This document shows, piece after piece, positions 36,349 through 49,600 of a stretch of 64,000 bases of DNA; the stretch's first letter is position 1, and each line of letters starts with the position of its first letter. The notes under the pieces are model-generated. The model had not been told where the DNA came from. It made no database searches and saw nothing but the letters and a program-made list of their open reading frames with translations. The DNA comes from Erythrocercus mccallii (Eukaryota; Chordata; Aves; Passeriformes; Dicruridae), in the NCBI GenBank assembly GCA_013397435.1, contig VZRG01002900.1, positions 1,825-65,824 of the forward strand, in the 5' to 3' direction. The position numbers were made by a program, and so were the translations under genes.

Positions 36349-38194
36349 TCTGGCCTCAAAGTAGGTTGAAAGAGACAAGTTGATTTCTGTGCACATCAGC
36401 TTAAATCCTATAATTTTTCATGTGGTTTTCCTTCATTATGTTAATTGGAGATTTGATGCCTCTGACTCGGTTGTGCTTGTTCCACTTTTCCTCTCTCATT
36501 ACTTTTCATGATTCTCATTGGTATTGAGTTGTATTGCCTGTCACCAGAGGGAGTGGTTGTTGGAGAAAATCACAGTTTCTAATTGTGACTGCAGGTATTT
36601 TAGGACAATTATTATTAATAAGCAAGAAAGGTGGCTGAAAACAGAAAATCTGGAAGTAAAGCTACCATCTAGAAACCAAGGGTAGTAGGGAGCCAGGGTG
36701 TTAGAAATGGAGAAATCAAATGCTTACTTCCATGATGGTGGAGTCCAGTACATTAATAAAACATTTTTTGCTTACAGGGGCTTTTAGCACAAATTTCCTG
36801 AGCAGTTGGATGAATTAAAATGTAATAACCTATTATTATTACATTATAAATTATAATAAGAATGAGGTAAGCAGAAAGGTATTGACTCTTTTCCATCATA
36901 GAATATTTAAGCATAGAGAGTAGCAGCTAAAGTGGGTTTTGTCAATAGGATTCCCTGAGTATTTTTAGAACATGTTCAGTTCCCATGTCTGACTTTCTCT
37001 CTTCCCTCCTTTTGTTCTGCTTGAGTTAGGAAGATACATCTTCAGTTGTTAATCTTTAAGGTTGCAGTGGCTTCAGGGGAGTCATCTGAGATTTGGAGTA
37101 AGGATTACTGCACTTATTTAGCCATGCAAACTAAAATAGATTTTTGGCCCAGATTGTCAAATGCTGCACACATCTCAATGACGCACTGCACTGTGTCTTC
37201 TCTCTCCTTTTTAATCTGGTAAGAGGAGAGGGTAAAAGATCATCCTAAGCGTCTGTTTGAGAAGTCAGTTTATGGAATGTAATTCCTAGTGATTTGTGTT
37301 ACACAACATGATTTTGGTAACTGTTTTGAGTGGTAGAAATGTCCTTGGTGCCATCAACTTAGATTTTGTCAAAACACGGTAATTTGCTGAAAGTGCATCA
37401 TTAGAGCATTTCTCAATGGTAGTGCTCATTCTCATGGCGTTTCTAGTACGGCTCACAGTGCTGCTGGATCAAAAGATGCAGGGTTTTTCCCTATTACTAG
37501 TAAAGATGCATTTTTATAGCTGTGTATAAACCTTCAGTGCCGTCTATGGGCAATCTTATTTTACAGTTTCAGAGCAGAAAGTTATTTTTATCCCTTTCCC
37601 ACCTTCTTTTCCTCTTTTAAATGTCATGGTTTCCTTACGTTTCACCAACGAACATTTGGGTTGACCTTGGGGCCTTGGTTAATTTGAGCATTTTTTTTTT
37701 TTCAGCTTGTGTACTGAAACAAGAAATTAGAGAGAGTTGTCCCCAGAACACAAACTCTGTTCCCTGGTAAGGACTTGACTGGGGGAAATTTGTCTAAATA
37801 ATTCTAGAAGCCAAAGTTGCAGAATAGGCAATCCCCCACCAACAAACCCAAAGCAGGTGCTGAGGTAAAATAATGAGGTAAAATTTGTCTCTGCTGAGGC
37901 TAAATGCCTGACTTCAGCACTGCTGGGCACTTCAGCCTTCAAAGAGAAAGACTGGTGCACTGTGTTAGCACTGAGTAACTTCACAGGCAGTCTTTGCTAT
38001 GGCTCTGGATGATTGAAATTTCAGAACTTGGAATGAAAACTAAATTAATCAGAATCTGACTGATTCCCTATAGGACTGTTAGGGAGAAGAAGAGAAAAAA
38101 TCCTTACAGTTTACAGGAGGTCTGCATTGGCCTTATAATATTTAAATAGGTGAGACACCCTCATGCAAAGCTGCAGAAACTGAAGTCAGTGCAG
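36349..38194. other. No gene recognised
   Basis: Short open frames only. A small imperfect hairpin lies at 36821-36843 (TGTAATAA ... TTATTACA). Confidence 0.5.
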
Positions 38195-38795
38195 GGGCGA
38201 TGCAATTCCTCCAGGACATTGGCAGTGAGTCTTGTGCAGCACTTCAAATGATGTATGGTTTAAAGAACATCTTTTTAAAAGCGTTTCATCCACTTTTAAA
38301 AGCTTACGTTGAAAGAAGTCTATCACTTTCAGTGAAAAACTGTTCCAGTGTTTAATTAGCCTTTGTGATGGTAAATTATTCCTTATTCCAGACTGAATTT
38401 GTATGACTTCAGCTCCCATCTGTTGGCTCTTGTTTTTCTTTGTCAATAGCCTTGAAAAGCTGCCACTGCAGCTCTGTCTTTCACCTGTATGTACAGTGAT
38501 CAAACTACAGCTAAAGCTTTTCTTGAAAGCTAAGTATATTTAATGCCTGAAGCCCTGCATTGTAAGGCTTGTTTCCCAGCTGGTGAATCACATTTGTGGC
38601 TCTACTTTAAGTTGCCCATTGCTTTTTCAAATCTTCTTTGAATTAGACTGGGAGCAACAGCCTAATAAGAGCGTCACCAAAGCTGGGTTTAGACGTAATA
38701 CTGACTTTGTTCTTCTTCAGTTATCTTCTTTTTAATCACTCAGGGATAGTATTAGTCTTTCCTGCCACTGAACATTATTGGGAAATGATTTTGAG
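38195..38795 (-). mobile_element. Old CR1/L3-type LINE fragment, 3' region
   Basis: Antisense landmarks appear in the expected order: CTGTTCCAGTGTTTAATTAG, a decayed 'ttcc..ttattccagactgaatttg' segment, GACTTCAGCTCCCATCTGTT, GGCTCTTGTTTTTCTTT, then further downstream TAGTATTAGTCTTTCCTGCC and the cysteine-type 'ccact..acattattggga' motif. These match the 3' end of the ancient CR1 elements found across amniotes. It is much more diverged than the copy at 62240. The plus-strand text is the antisense strand, so the element lies on the minus strand. The 105-codon frame (38186-38503, minus) overlaps it and is a remnant or chance frame with many substitutions, not a working reverse transcriptase. Confidence 0.65.
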
Positions 38796-39715
38796 GCAAT
38801 TACCTGTGATGGTCCCTAAGCTTTTCCTTGTACTTCTGTTTCTGAATTAACACTGTGACTTGTCTCTGAATTTATTACATGATAAAGTGATGTATTGAAA
38901 TGTATTTTACTTAACTGTAGTTAACTGACAGTATACATCAGGTTTATACCATCTATTCGTCTGCAAGATGCTTAGTTACTGCTGCCCTTCCTGCATTGCC
39001 TTTGCCCTTTGTAATACACAAACTAAGCTGGCAGTCCTACCTCCCTTTAAAAAATTCCTCCTTTTTGAGACGTGTCAAAAGTTAAACTTGAGTGGTTCAA
39101 AGAGATCTTTGGCTCTGTGCTCAGTATTTGGGGTGGTTAATTTGGAAAGAGCAGAAGTTTAGGCTGGCTCTTGGCATCTACAGGAAACTTTTTGGTTTTT
39201 TTTCCATTCACAATTTATCCACAAAATACAAAATAAACATCTGCTCAACCTTTGCACATTGATTGAAGGAAAAAAAAATCTAATGCAAGTAATGGATTTT
39301 TTCCCTCATCTAGAATTATCTTTTCCTCCTATATTTTCAAATTCTGCTGTACTACAATTAACCCACTGCCCACCCTTCATTCCTTTAACTTCCAGTATCT
39401 GTCACTATTGTTTTATGATTAGTAACACATTAATAGCTAGTTTAGTGTCCTTTCATTTTACATACGGAAAGTCCAGATTGTGTGGTTATTTCCATATTTC
39501 CCTTTAATATGGATGGTACTTGTGATGATGTAATTCTTTTGAATACACCATTGAAATTCTAGCTGTTTGATTGAAACATCTTTTTAGATAATTTCACTAA
39601 TTTTATGGAAGGTAGAGGCTAACAGCATGAAATGTAGAAGGAAAAAATTTAATCTGAATTCTTTTAAAAGGTGAATTTTCATTGCTTGTCAGTGGGATTT
39701 GGGAACCCATCCCTT
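38796..39715. other. No gene recognised
   Basis: AT-rich sequence with chance open frames of up to 82 codons. Nothing else is seen. Confidence 0.5.
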
Positions 39716-39719
39716 CCTT

Positions 39720-40156
39720 TGATGCCTTGAGAGGCTACCTAGGGCAGAAGCTAGACGGTATTAAAGGACTAAAGTAGGTATTTGTTAAAAGGCCTTCAAA
39801 GGATACACCTTGGGCAGTACAAGAGCCTGGCCATGGCTACACCCAAGATGGACCAGGGGTCACAGTTTTCACACTTTTATAAGTTTTGGTCCATTTACAT
39901 ATTGGGGTTAATTGTCCAATGACAGCTTGAGGTTATGCAATCCCATCCTCACAGTTTGCTCTCCTCAATTCCCTGTTGTTTGCACTTTTTGGGCCTGAAG
40001 CTGCAACATTGTCCTTGGTTCTCAGACTGGAAAAGGATTTGTTTTTGTCTGACTGAGCTGTGAGGAGAGCTGGCTTATGCTTTGTATGAATTTCAGAGTT
40101 ATGTACCAATGCAGTACAAAATCTGGAAAATATGAAAACTAAAACTTAAGGCATCA
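39720..40156 (-). mobile_element. Solo LTR of an endogenous retrovirus (family A, copy 2)
   Basis: This 437-bp element has the same TGATGCCTT...AAGGCATCA termini as 8396-8827 and is flanked by a perfect 4-bp duplication, CCTT (39716-39719 and 40157-40160). On the minus strand, CTTATAAAAG near 39888 is a TATA box and an AATAAA-like signal (AACAAATACC) follows about 100 bases later near 39783. The strand then reads to the LTR end about 60 bases on. This U3-R-U5 order fixes the orientation. No gag, pol or env sequence flanks it. The different duplications of the two copies show two separate insertions. It is better preserved in its promoter than copy 1. Confidence 0.88.
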
Positions 40157-40160
40157 CCTT

Positions 40161-43100
40161 GCCTCCCTGAAGAGCATAGTCTAAATCTGGACAAATACTC
40201 TGTTATGTATGGAGAATTAGTTTGCAAACTGTTCATTTTATCCCTTCATTCCTCTGAAATACCACAGGGATACATAACATTTTATTCTGGAACTAGTGAT
40301 ACTAACAACACTTCAGCTGTGGTTTCTTTTTATGTATAGATAGGGCATCTAAATCTTCAATTTTTCCTGCAGTTGGATAAAATTCTGCATCCACTTTTCA
40401 GTTCACCTTCAGATGCTCTCTGCTGTCCTTAAGAAAACAGACAAGCAAACAAATAAAACAAAGTTTTGAGAAAAAGGAGAAACTGGCATCTAAAGTAAAT
40501 TTCAGGTACTAGGAGCCTGAGTTTGCTGACCTTGTATTTACCCCTAGAATTGAATTATGGTGGTGCTCCAGTGTAGCTGCAAAAATAGTCCTTTGAAAAT
40601 GAGGCAAAATATAGCATTACTTGCCTTGGGGCAACTGTTTACCTGCTCCTGATATTCCCAGTGCTTGCAGTTGGAATTACAGAGCTAAGATTTGTCCCTC
40701 AGCCACATGTGATTAGCCTTTCAGAGAGTGATCAGACAGCTTTTTGTAGCTTAATTAAAATACCTTTCTGCTACACTTTATCCTTCCCCGTCTTCCATGT
40801 TGAAGGTTGTCTTCTTTGATTAAGCGGATGCATAAATGACATTGGTGCCAGAGCATTTATTATGGATAGTGAAGCCTTCTCCCCTGCTGACCAATCTTTT
40901 CTGCTCAAAAACACTGACCATGCAATTTTAATGTTGAGTTTGAGATACAGAAGCTATTTAATAGGTGGAGAAAAATTACCAATGAAGATTTCACAAGTAA
41001 AATTTGCAACAGCAGTGATTGGAAAAGCTATAAGGAGAGAGAAAAAAGCATCTGAAGACACAAGAATGAGAGGTTTTGAAAATAAGTGAAAGAAAAGATG
41101 TGGATCTGACTCACCTAATGAGAGTGCCCCTCAGGCAATGTAACTGGTGGGATTAAGATGGAGCAGCCAGGAGATCTCGTACGATTTGTTCTGTTTCATT
41201 AGGTAGATGGCTCAGGTGTGCAGAGCCCAAGCACATCAAGGTGCTGTAGCTTTGTGTGATGCAGGATCTTGAAGCCCAGATAGGTTTGTTCTCAGGTTAC
41301 CAGTGGTTTGAAAAGGATGCAGCTACAGTGTCTTCTGAAATAAATAAATGATTAAATTTTTTAATCTGGGCTTTGATTTCAATTTAGGCAACACTGCTCT
41401 TTCAATGATTTATAAGACTTTAATATTGAAATTATATCTGTTGTGGTATAAAGTGTGATCTTTAATGCTCATTCTAATTTCCTGAAAACTCCTTGGGTAG
41501 AAATCTTTGATGAATTTATGAGACTATATTGCAACCAGCAAAATGTTCAGATGCATCTGACCTTTTGGGACTTTCTCAAGAAAGGAGGAATGGATTTGCA
41601 GATACACTTATGCAAAAAAGCAAAGTGATTTGTATATAATACCTCTTAAAGACAGAAATCCATGGGCAATCCCCATTTTTGTAGAAAAATTGAGTTATGT
41701 AGGGTCATAGGTTGAGGAGGATGATTCTTTTGAAAAGGGTTTGTAACAGCTTACCTTACACCTCACAGAACTCTTGGCCTCCAGCATGGAAGTCACTGGG
41801 GACAAGAGTGTACTCCAAACTGCACATTATGAACTTCATGTCCCAAACATTTTGGTGTCAAAAGTGGTGCTGGCAGGGTAGGCTGAGGTATGTGGTTGTG
41901 TGCAGTGAGTGATGCCTACACACATCTGCTTTTGGCTCCAGCTGCCTGTGCTGTGTCCATGAACTGGATGGACTTGGGTTCACTTTGTGTGTGGGAGGAA
42001 GCCTGTCAGAGTTACGATGGTCTGTAGCCTCAATAACCTTTTATTTTCAGGAAAGCAAGGGAGCTATTTCTGGCAGAAAATAAGGGGACCTTTAAACTCT
42101 TGAAGAGAGATGTTGTTTGTTGGTGGAAATGCCTGTTGGGAGCAGCTTTGGTAAAGGAAACATGACATGTTTCCCCCTGTTGCAAAAATACCACCTAGTC
42201 ACGATGACAGTGTAGTCATAGTAGACTGCTGTACCCATTCTTCCCTTGGAAAGCAAAAGATAGTTGTTTAATTGACTTTTCTGAGAATAAAATCAGATTT
42301 GGCTTCTGTAAATCATCTGTCTGGCTGCCAGTTTCCTGTGACAGAGATCTGTGATTCCTTCATGGATGCTGCCACACCCCTGAGGTACAGATACCTGCTG
42401 GCTGTGTGGAGAGCTGTCTCCTGTGAGTCTTGCTGTCTCCTGTGGCAGTGCTCTGTGCTGTGGCCTTCCCCAGAGAGCAGTGGACGCGCTTTAGAGTAGC
42501 TTTCTCCTGATGTGCTTTGCACAGGGAATGGAGAGTAATACAACTCAAAGGAGCAGCTGCTATGTCCTGTCCTCTGTCACAGAATGAAGAGCAGGTAGGG
42601 GCCAGGCAGTGACCAACAACTGCAAAGGCAAATGATTATGTTCTGGCTCTACATTAGCTCGGTTTACAAGGTACTACGCAATTCTGATAAAAACAGAATT
42701 TAACTGAACCTGCGTTTTACTGAAACAACATGAACATGGTGGTGCATCACAGCTGTTACCTCAAGCATAGCTAGCAGCAATTTAGTCATCAAAATGTAGA
42801 TTAAATAAGGCCTCATTAATAACATTTCATTGAAATAGCTTTAAAAGAAATCAAGTATCAATATGATTTGTTGTTTTTTGGTTCATTTTTTTTTAAATTG
42901 AATTGTCAGGTCACACCTGTATTGTTTTGTGCCATGGCTGCTACCGGACAGTAGCATTTGTCATCACAGCAAATGTCTTGGGAAGGAGATTGGAGTGAAT
43001 CAGTAGCAAAACTAAGTGCCATATTTGTGTCTACTATGAGTTTTTCTGAACCATCTCAGGAGTAGCAGCTGCAGCTTCTTTGGGAGGATATTTGCTCTGA

Positions 43101-46100
43101 TATTAAGGGAATGGAAAGTGGAGGAGAACAATGAACTTGTATTTGGCTAGGATTTACCAGGCTCTATTACAGTTGATATGATGTATATTAAATAGATCCA
43201 ACTTGCTGGTATAAGTGTGTCCCTCTAGTAATAGAAAGGAGCCCATTTAATGCCTGTATTTATGGTTGTTGCTTCATCCTTCTACACCATGTGGAAGAAT
43301 ACCTGTGTGTGTTAAGAATCTGATTCAAATTCTTCCGCTGCTTGCAGTGGAGTAGGATTTTGGTGAAGCCAAGGGTTAATTACAGCCAGAGCAGTACCAG
43401 TTCCTGGTAGGCTTATAAAGCCTGTGAGAAAAAGAACTTTTTCTCAGCAGTAGGAACTAAAATTCTGTTTCATTGATTTTTTTGCCCACTCCCAGCAGTA
43501 AATAAGGCCTTGAGAATTGTAGAGCTTTCTGTTGAGCAATATCTGAAGTTGGGTAGCCTGCTTCTCTGGGAGACTCTAGAGTCCGAGGCCCTTTAAAGGC
43601 TGCTGCATTGCCTTTTTATTTATTATTCATTCAGTGAATAAATCAAATAGCTGCAGGCATCCATCTGTCATTTTGAGGCCTGTCCCACCAATTCAAATAC
43701 GCAGCTACACAAAGGGAGGGCCTCTCAATACACTCATCTCTGTCCCCAGCCTCCTCGCCCATCTTGAAAATAAGAATAAAGGCTGATGGGTGAGTTACCC
43801 GTGCAACCAGCTATTTTGGTTCTTTCCTCTGGGTTTTGGGATGATCTTTTACCCTATCCTTTCTCTGGGAGAGGTAAGAAACAACTGACAAGTGCCTTCC
43901 AGGCTCTTGATGAATCAATGTAGGCTTCATCACCTTTGAACCCTAAGTGCTTTGATGCCCCAGCTCCTGGTACCCGAGGGCTGCTGGCTTGAGCACACTA
44001 CCCGGACCCCAAGGCCAGATGCTGGCCAGGGCAGAGTTCCACAGCTGTCACCACATGTTGCTTTCAGTTTCTGAGGCTGAAAAGAAGTGGCCAGACTTTC
44101 CAGTGTTATTCAAAAGCTACATCTCTCTTGGTTTGTTTGTTGTTTTGGTTTTTTTTCCAATTAGTGAAAACTCACTTGACTGGTCTCTGTCTCAGATAAC
44201 TGTTTAGTTGACCTGGGAGATTTCAATCCATTTGCATTTTTTCCCTCAGGTTTTATCATAGCATGCTTTCAGCTGAAGCTCTCAAGGTTTTATTTTGCAT
44301 TGGAAATGAGCAGAGTTCAGGGGAGAAGCCTTTAGTGTCACATTCATGCTGTTTAGAATATATTTTTGTTCAGAGCTCAAGATATAAAGTTAAAGGCAGA
44401 GTTCTTTTAGTCCATCTCTCCCTCCCTCCCTTCCTCTCAAATGTACAAATGCACATGAGAACAGCTTCACTCCAAACTCCTAACTGTTAAAATCTTTTTT
44501 TAAGTTTTAAAATAATCTATCCAGTCTTCCTGAGCTTGTTTGAGGACACAGGAGAAATGCATGAGCCATGGACAAAGATACAATTTCATGTGCTTTTTAA
44601 GTGCATATTCACAGTTAAATTTGACTTTGTGATTCTCCTTGCCTTTCTAATCTTTGCCTAAAGAAATAGGTTTGCAAATACATACAGTCTAACCAATATC
44701 TCTGTTTTAATCTGAAAACCTATTCTAGGGAGAATTTTTTCCAGTTGCTTGGTCCTGTTACCCGGAATCGTATCTCTTTTGGAGTACCCTATTATTTATG
44801 ACAACAAGCATGGTGATGATCAGCATAAACCATAGAACCAATACAAATGCCTCCTACCAAATATATGCTGAATGTATCCTCAGGCATTAAGGAAGTCAAG
44901 TAGATCAAGGAGTAGCTACTGCTTTGCAGACGTGGTAAAAGCCCAGATTGTTACTGAATGTCCCCCAGCAATGAAGTAGTACAACAGAGAAATGTATTAG
45001 TACTGTGAAAACATCTGTTAATTTTTATGTTCACTGGGGAATTCACACCACAAAAAATGCTGCTCCTTTGTTTGCAGTTACCTGGATTGCTTTTTAATTA
45101 GGACTAGATGGTGCAAGTTAAATATTAGCAAAATTCGTTGTAAAAAATATTCATTTAATTTTATTGATTGTGAGAAGCAGTGTGAAGCATCTGACTGTAC
45201 TTCCTGATGGCAGCCCACGGGGGTTTGTAACTCGTTTGTCCCTTCCTTGTGCAGTTCTGCTTTGCTGGGTGAACAGTCTGTTTCTGCAGCATTAGGGATC
45301 TCTAGAGTGACTGGGTCAGGCTGCATTTGCAGGAGCAAATTCCCTGGCTCTCCTGCTGTTCTCATCTTCAAAGGAAAATGAGTGGGAAGATTGCAGAGTT
45401 ACGTAGCTAGCTCAGGATATGGAAATTTTACCAAGAAATGGCTGTGTAATGGTTGGGGCCCGGGCCTCAAGGAACAGGGTTACCCATGGGGTAACACCCC
45501 TGTGCTCTTAACTCCCTTTTCCAGAATTTATCCTTCTTTGGCAGCTGCTACAGAGCTTGCAGGCTCTGCACTGTGCCTTCTCTTAAACTTCATTGAGCAG
45601 CAAAAGACAAATTATGCTGCTTCTCTTTGGTATGAAATATAAATTCGGAACAACTCAGTTTGGTGTCATTGCTGGTGCCTCTTGGGTGTCCTTGGCGGTG
45701 CACCTGGGGCTCATTGTACCTGATGAGGAACCAAACCAGCCCAGGTGCTGAGGGGCCACCACTGCTCACTCTGCCTCTTCTACTTTGTGCTCAGTGGTGA
45801 AGGGAGCATGGAGCCCATCGTTCTTCTGTGGTATTAGGATGAAAATATCTCCTGCTTTTTGTTGGAGGCTGGGCTGTGTCTTGCAGAGGCTACAAGAATT
45901 GTAAAGCATCTGAAGGGTGCAAAAAAGTGAAGGTTTGTACTGCTGGATAGGGGGACCCTCTGTGAATAACAATGCATTTACAAAAGATTTGAGGTTTTCA
46001 GTGGGGGGAACCGAGTGAGTGTTTTTTTGTTTCAAGTGGAAGTCAGCTTTCAGCTTATATGGATGTATCCACTTTGGGGTACAAAGTCCTGCTTCCTGCT

Positions 46101-46525
46101 CTGTGCTATTTTTCCTGAATATCGCAGGAGGCTTGATTTTTCCCTGACAGCTAGCTAAAGGGCACGTTTATTTGACAACTCCTTCATCAGTGAAAAAGTA
46201 GAAAAGCCATTAATCTAAGGCTATGTGCAGCACAGTAGTACCAAGGAGCTTAATTTTACTTCAAAAAACAATAGAGGAAGCTTCTTACAGTGGTGTAGGG
46301 TTAACTGGGAAATCTCTAGGTAAGTTCTAGCATGTGATCTGTGTATGGAGAGAACTGCTTTCCAAAAATAAGTGACAGAGGGTGGGAGGGCTGGTAGGAG
46401 GACAGTGGGGAAACCCCACATGCGAAAGAAATATGAGAAGTTGGGGTGTTCTTGGATCACACAAGATTAACTCTACTTGCTGAGAATACCAGCACTGTAC
46501 TAATTAGCTTTGCATGGATTTTTAA
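40161..46525. other. No gene recognised; possible retroviral primer-site remnant near 41852
   Basis: Only short, unfamiliar open frames occur. A GGCCCGGGCC palindrome (45457-45466) and a GTTACCC/GGGTAAC hairpin (45479-45495) lie in a GC-richer patch. The TTGGTGTCAAAAGTGGT segment at 41852-41868 is discussed under findings. Confidence 0.45.
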
Positions 46526-46620
46526 ATTATTTCTATTGTAGCATCATGTAGAGGCCTGGCTCGGGGTATTATGCAAGCACAATTCAAAGGCAGTCCTTGC
46601 ATTGAAGAACTTTGCAGGGA
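46526..46620 (-). repeat. Ancient amniote repeat fragment, MIR/L3-type 3' end
   Basis: TTATTTCTATTGTAGCATCA, then ATGCAAGCACAATTCAAAGG, CAGTCCTTGCATTGAAGAACTT, match the antisense of the repeat seen at 22183-22262. Consensus order is 'ttattattgtagc.cctag...gtacaaacac...aaggcagtccctgccccaaagagctta'. The middle part is deleted. It is very old and the alignment is by eye. Confidence 0.45.
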
Positions 46621-49600
46621 AGGGAAACCAGACTCTTTTTTTGCGTGCCATTTGTTACTGGCCCTTGTGAGAGTTTTCATGGTCTCAGTGGGATATTGTG
46701 TGAATGTATGGTGAGACGTGGGTTTGAGGGGACAGCAGTCCTCAAGTGAGCAAAGTACATATGTGCCTGCTGTAGTTAAGCAGGTGAATGGCCCCTGGAA
46801 GCCATAAGATTGTGAGGATGTCTAAGTGTAGGCATGTGGCTTTAGGCTGCTGTGGAGCAGGAAAGTCAGTGGGGAGAGATGGGCAGAGAGCAGAGGATTG
46901 TGAACAACTGGTGTGCACTAACTCCGGGCACAGCCCAAAGGACCAGGAATGAACTCATCGCTCCCCTGGGGGTTTTGTAGTTCTGGTATTGACTTCAGCT
47001 GAAACAAGGTTTGCCACATCTTGGTTTCCATTTTATAGCCTTCTATTATGATCCTGAGCAACTGAAAAGATTTGGGCTTCTGCAGATGAACCCTTTTCAG
47101 ACATTAAGTTTCCTTGACAGTTTTAAATGTCAATCTGTTCTTAGTTGATGGATTAATGAAGCTTATAACAGGCAACGTTAATTTAGTCTGTATATGCAGA
47201 TCTGCATTTATAAGTAGCATGGAAACCTGTTTTAACTGTTTTACATAATGACAGGTAAAACACTTGTCAGTTTTCAGCTATCAATGAGAGGAGTTGAAAA
47301 CCTGTCCACAAATTCTTTCCTGGGTAGACAGAGCCTCCCTGCTTTGTTAGGAAATTTAGAAAGACCTTTTCTTGTGGACAGAGGAAGGAAAAAAGGTAAA
47401 TTGCCAACACATCCAGTGGGTATTCTGTGTGTAATGTTGACAAGTGCCACCTAGGATGAGGCTAGTTTAATTTGATTCCCATTAAAATGCAGTATTTGAG
47501 GTTTTATTCATTCTTGTCTGCAATTGAGGCTGACATTACTATGAGAAACTGCTTTAGTGTTTAAAGAATCCAAACAACCCACACAGACCAATCCCCAGAC
47601 TTTAATTACACAAAATGCTAGAAATGAACCTTGAGAGAAAGAAATCCCTGCCAGCTGTGGGGAAAAAAGGGACAAAATGATGAATCCTTTAGGGACATGC
47701 ATAAGGACATTTTTTAAAACTGGATTCCTTTGTTAGATTTATTTTATACTAGGAAGAAACTGTACCTTTTAGAGTTGATCTGGAACTGGTCTGTGTGAGA
47801 TAGTTCTGTTATTCACAAGCAAGAAGACTAAACAGAAAATGAGTTAGTAATTTCTGCAAGGTAAAGAAGAACAATCCCTTTTAATACTTAATTAGATTAA
47901 GTGGAGTCTTTACAATTTGCAATATGCATGAGGTGAAAACTGTATTATTAATATTTCTGTATTTTCTTTGTGTAGTTGTCTTATAAAAAACTTGATTGCA
48001 AATAAATATATACTAATTTTGGACAATAAAAAGACTGGCAGGCAGATAAACTGAGTTCTGAGTCCCTCTTCTTTGCACATTATTGGGAATAGTAAAGTTC
48101 CTCATCGTTAGGTGAGTGCAATAAAGAGTTGAGCATCTATTGCTTATGGAAGAGCCAGAGAAGTCAGATTTCACACCTATGACTTTGAGATAACGGGAGT
48201 GAAATGCAGAAATGTTTGTTTAACTTTGAACACATGAAGAGAACAAATCTGAGTAATGCAGTGCATGTGGAGTGTTTTGTGTTTTTTTTTTAAAGTCACA
48301 TTGACAATGACATTCTTCTTTCAGGCAGGGAATTAAAGACAAAATATTTTTACTAAGTCTGTTTTGTATGGGATAGGCAGCTGAAATCCTTGTCCTATTT
48401 TGTGGGTGACAGTGTTAAGGAAGGACTCCTTTTGGTGTAGCACCCAGCAACTTATACCAATAAGGCACATGGTTATATTTTAAAATCATTTCCTCTGCTC
48501 CACTTGAAATTCCAGAATTGGAGGGTTTTTTTCTGCTGCTCTGGGAATCTGTGTTAGAGTTTTAAAGAAATAATACACATAGTGGCTTTAAAGAAAAATT
48601 CAATAATGGTTGTTTTGTTTGTTTAGATGCTGCCCTACACATTGCAAGTGAAGTTATTGAAGTCAGTATTTTGCTGTCCTTATAGCCTGTTATAAAACTC
48701 TAGTACTTGTGGCTGGGTTGAGGGGGTCGTTTGCCTTCAATAAAAAGCTTGGATTATTTCTGTCACTTTGGCTGCACGTTAGGGTGGCATCCCTGTGTTA
48801 AACACCTATGCCTTGCCCTTAGGAGATAGAAGAGTGTAATGGGGAAAATGGTATGTTTAAAGTGCTATAGGGTCAAGCATTTGTGGCCTCTGTTTGTGGC
48901 AGGGTGGCAGAGAGTGACACCAGACCTGCAGAGATGGATAGCGCTCTGAACTGTGTTTAGTACTTTTTGTCAAGGACAGGTAGAGAAAGAGGAGAGCACA
49001 GGCTGTGCTGAGGCAGAAAAGAAGTCTTATCCAGCACCTCTGGAGGGAAGTCCCATGACTTCCACACACCCATAGGTGTGGCTATGTACCAGGAGCAGGC
49101 TGTGGCAGGTCAGAGAGGCCATGGGAGCAATCTCGGGTGCAACAGTTCCACTGTTGGGCTCTGCCCGTTCAGATAAGATCATCAGCTCCAAGCAGGGAAC
49201 AGGCTGCCTTGCACCCTCTTAAATGAGGTTTCCAGCGTGCCTTACTTTTGGTGTCAGGGCTGATGACAGTATCTCGTTGTGGGTTGTATCTGTTGCCTTC
49301 ACCAATTATGGAACATGACACCCCCCCATTCCTACTGAGATTGAACACTTCTAATGTTATAATGCTTAATTTAACTGATAGGATGTAGTTTGTTTTGATG
49401 TTTCTTTTTACGACAGTCAGTTCCCTTCATAAAGAAGCAGAGTTGCTTTAGTGCTAATGATGCATCCCTGTGTGTACAGTGGAGCAACATGTTAAATGCA
49501 AACCTTTAGAAAGCACATTTTTGTGGCCATCTAAACTTTGTATTCACAGCCCAACAGTATGGAAAGGACCTGAGGGTGGTGTAATGCAATACCATGGAGT

